Below are positions 62,520-64,000 of a stretch of DNA of 64,000 nt, one piece after another (the first letter of the stretch is position 1; the number at the start of each line of letters is the position of its first letter). The DNA comes from Ceratothoa steindachneri (taxonomy: Eukaryota > Arthropoda > Malacostraca > Isopoda > Cymothoidae). The stretch is from positions 173,836,294 to 173,900,293 of the forward strand of contig OZ018318.1 of assembly GCA_963969495.1 (NCBI GenBank), in the 5' to 3' direction. The position numbers and the translations under genes are program-made. The notes under the pieces are model-generated. The model ran no database searches. It saw nothing but the letters and a program-made list of their open reading frames with translations, and was not told the DNA's origin.

Positions 62520-63025
62520 GCAGTAGGTCTTCGGAAGCAAATAATCAAACTTCATTCAAATGGATTATTGTCAAGGACTATTTCTGAGCAAGCTGAAGTA
62601 CCTTATGTAACTGTAAGTTCTATAATCCAAACGCATCGCGACTATGGAATCCCTTCCAACTTGCCAAGAGCCTGTCCTCCTCGAAGGATTAACGCTCGGT
62701 CCCGACATTACAAGCTTCAAAATCTAAAAAATATTCCAACGATTACTAATGAATAATCTTCAAGCTACCTGGAATTGTCAGGGACTAGGGTGAGTAAAAG
62801 AGGTATTAGTAGAGAGCTAAATCGTAATGATCTTATTTCTTTCACTTCCCACAAAACTCCATCTTAATAAAAATACGTGAAACTAACCGTTTAAAGTTTT
62901 TCAGTGAACATCATGAAATTGAACTTTGGAATAATGTTATTTGGTCAGATGAGACAAAATACAACTTTAGGGCCAAATAGATTCTCGTCACATTTGGATA
63001 GCATAAGGAACTGCTATTCTTCTTA
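62520..63025 (+). pseudogene. Tc1-type transposase fragment
   Basis: LRKQIIKLHSNG (62524 on), then after a frameshift SRTISEQAEVPYVTVSSIIQ and GIPSNLPRACPPRRINARSR match the paired DNA-binding helix-turn-helix region of Tc1 transposases (62568-62756). LELSGTRVSKRGISRELNRN follows a stop at 62754. Beyond another frameshift, FWNNVIWSDETK-type words (62930-62960) give the first catalytic Asp of the DDE domain. The rest of the DDE domain and both terminal inverted repeats are missing, so this is a truncated relic. Confidence 0.85.
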
Positions 63026-64000
63026 ATATGACATCGCATAAATGCTATTGAAATAATTTTACGTTATACATATATGTAAAAATATATTCTTGAGTCCAAT
63101 AAGTATGACAGCAGTTTTAATGGTAAAATGCCGTTTCTTAAATAATGTTCAATCACTTGTTCAAATTTTCTTATTTACGTATTAGTTCTAATTAGTTGTT
63201 GAAAATTTGATATTTTATCCTAAATTGGCTAAATACTTTTGTGTAAGATTTGAATTTCTGTCCAGGAATTAACACGCTCTTTATTTTATAGGTGGAACAA
63301 GAAAAAAAATACATTGACCACTTAACATTTCAATAAAAACCTCCTTAGGATAAATAAGGAATTAACGCATATTTGAAATTTGAAAGAATGCAGAGTTGCA
63401 ATAATAAAAACTCCGAAATTATCAATATTATATTAAAAATTTATATGTATCACAATTTTATGTCATATTTTTCTGTTTTCATCCCCACTATGTGTGAAGA
63501 AAGGACTAACTTAATTTTAGGTTAATAAAATAACTTTTAATATGTACCACGCAACGGGTAGTGGATGTGTAGAGGTCGTGTATTAATCATAGGAGCCGAA
63601 TATATATAGAGGGGATTATAAGAAAAATGAATTTTACCAATTAACAGATTAAATTCCATTCCATAGGCGAAAATTCCTGTCCTTTTATAACCCTCCAATA
63701 TGTCACTTGTTTAAACACTTCCATTATCATAGAAGAAGAAATTAAAAATATAAGACCGGTATAAAACATTAACGCCGACTTTTGTATTTGAAAACAAAAC
63801 TTGGTTTTATTTATGCCGGATGATAAAGTTTGAATAACTACTGAAAATTAATCAATTTCCGTCTCGCACTCGCGTGATCAGTGAAGAATAATCAATAACT
63901 AAACAGTTCTATCCAGGATATACTATAATTTCTCAATAATTTAATATACTAATTTTCAGTACTCTTACAATCTTTTGACCATTACCTTAAGATGAGTCAT
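63026..64000. other. AT-rich stretch without recognisable gene
   Basis: No open frame of note, motif or repeat to the end of the window. Confidence 0.5.

Overview
The window is eukaryotic, AT-rich and gene-poor. I found no host gene that I can identify: every coding stretch I recognise belongs to a transposable element, and nearly all are broken by stops, frameshifts and deletions. There are long (AT)n, (AG)n and (CT)n microsatellites. The mixture (CR1, RTE and I/Jockey-type LINEs, CsRn1-type and Gmr1-type Ty3/gypsy elements, a DD41D rosa-type mariner, Tc1) suggests an arthropod, perhaps a crustacean. This is inference from element types; no host marker supports it.

Layout. 0.4-1.1 kb: CR1-like LINE (-). 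2.3-2.65 kb: very decayed LINE RT relic (-). 2.65-8.4 kb: no recognisable gene. 8,397-15,343: LTR retrotransposon with both LTRs, a polypurine tract and a 5-bp target duplication (TATAA); gene order gag-PR-IN-RT-RNaseH, as in Gmr1-type Ty3/gypsy elements. 18.6-19.0 kb: microsatellites flanking a hairpin. 19.7-20.75 kb: unassigned GC-rich block. 21.1-23.9 kb: RTE LINE (+), split by a 1,300-bp rosa-type mariner (-). 24.2-24.9 kb: (AT)n, an inverted-repeat element, and an LTR followed by a primer-site-like sequence. 27.5-28.15 kb: second RTE fragment. 29.4-33.5 kb: second Gmr1-type element (-), again with integrase before RT/RNaseH. 37.0-37.7 kb: inverted pair of tRNA-like (SINE-like) repeats. 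38.05-40.98 kb: CsRn1-type gypsy element (-) lacking integrase. 41.5-46.9 kb: I/Jockey-type LINE (+) with a 49-bp tandem array behind ORF2. 47.4-47.7 kb: two short tandem arrays. 47.9-51.5 kb: very GC-rich I-type LINE (+). 51.5-59.5 kb: no recognisable gene. 59,477-60,776: second rosa-type mariner (+), also 1,300 bp. 62.5-63.0 kb: Tc1 transposase fragment (+).

The main discovery is two different gypsy elements, on opposite strands, that share the unusual integrase-before-RT order. One is bounded by a clean target duplication, so its order is native rather than a rearrangement. The gag of both has a SCAN-like capsid segment. A second pattern is that no RT fragment in the window keeps an intact active-site aspartate pair, and in several the catalytic palm is deleted outright.
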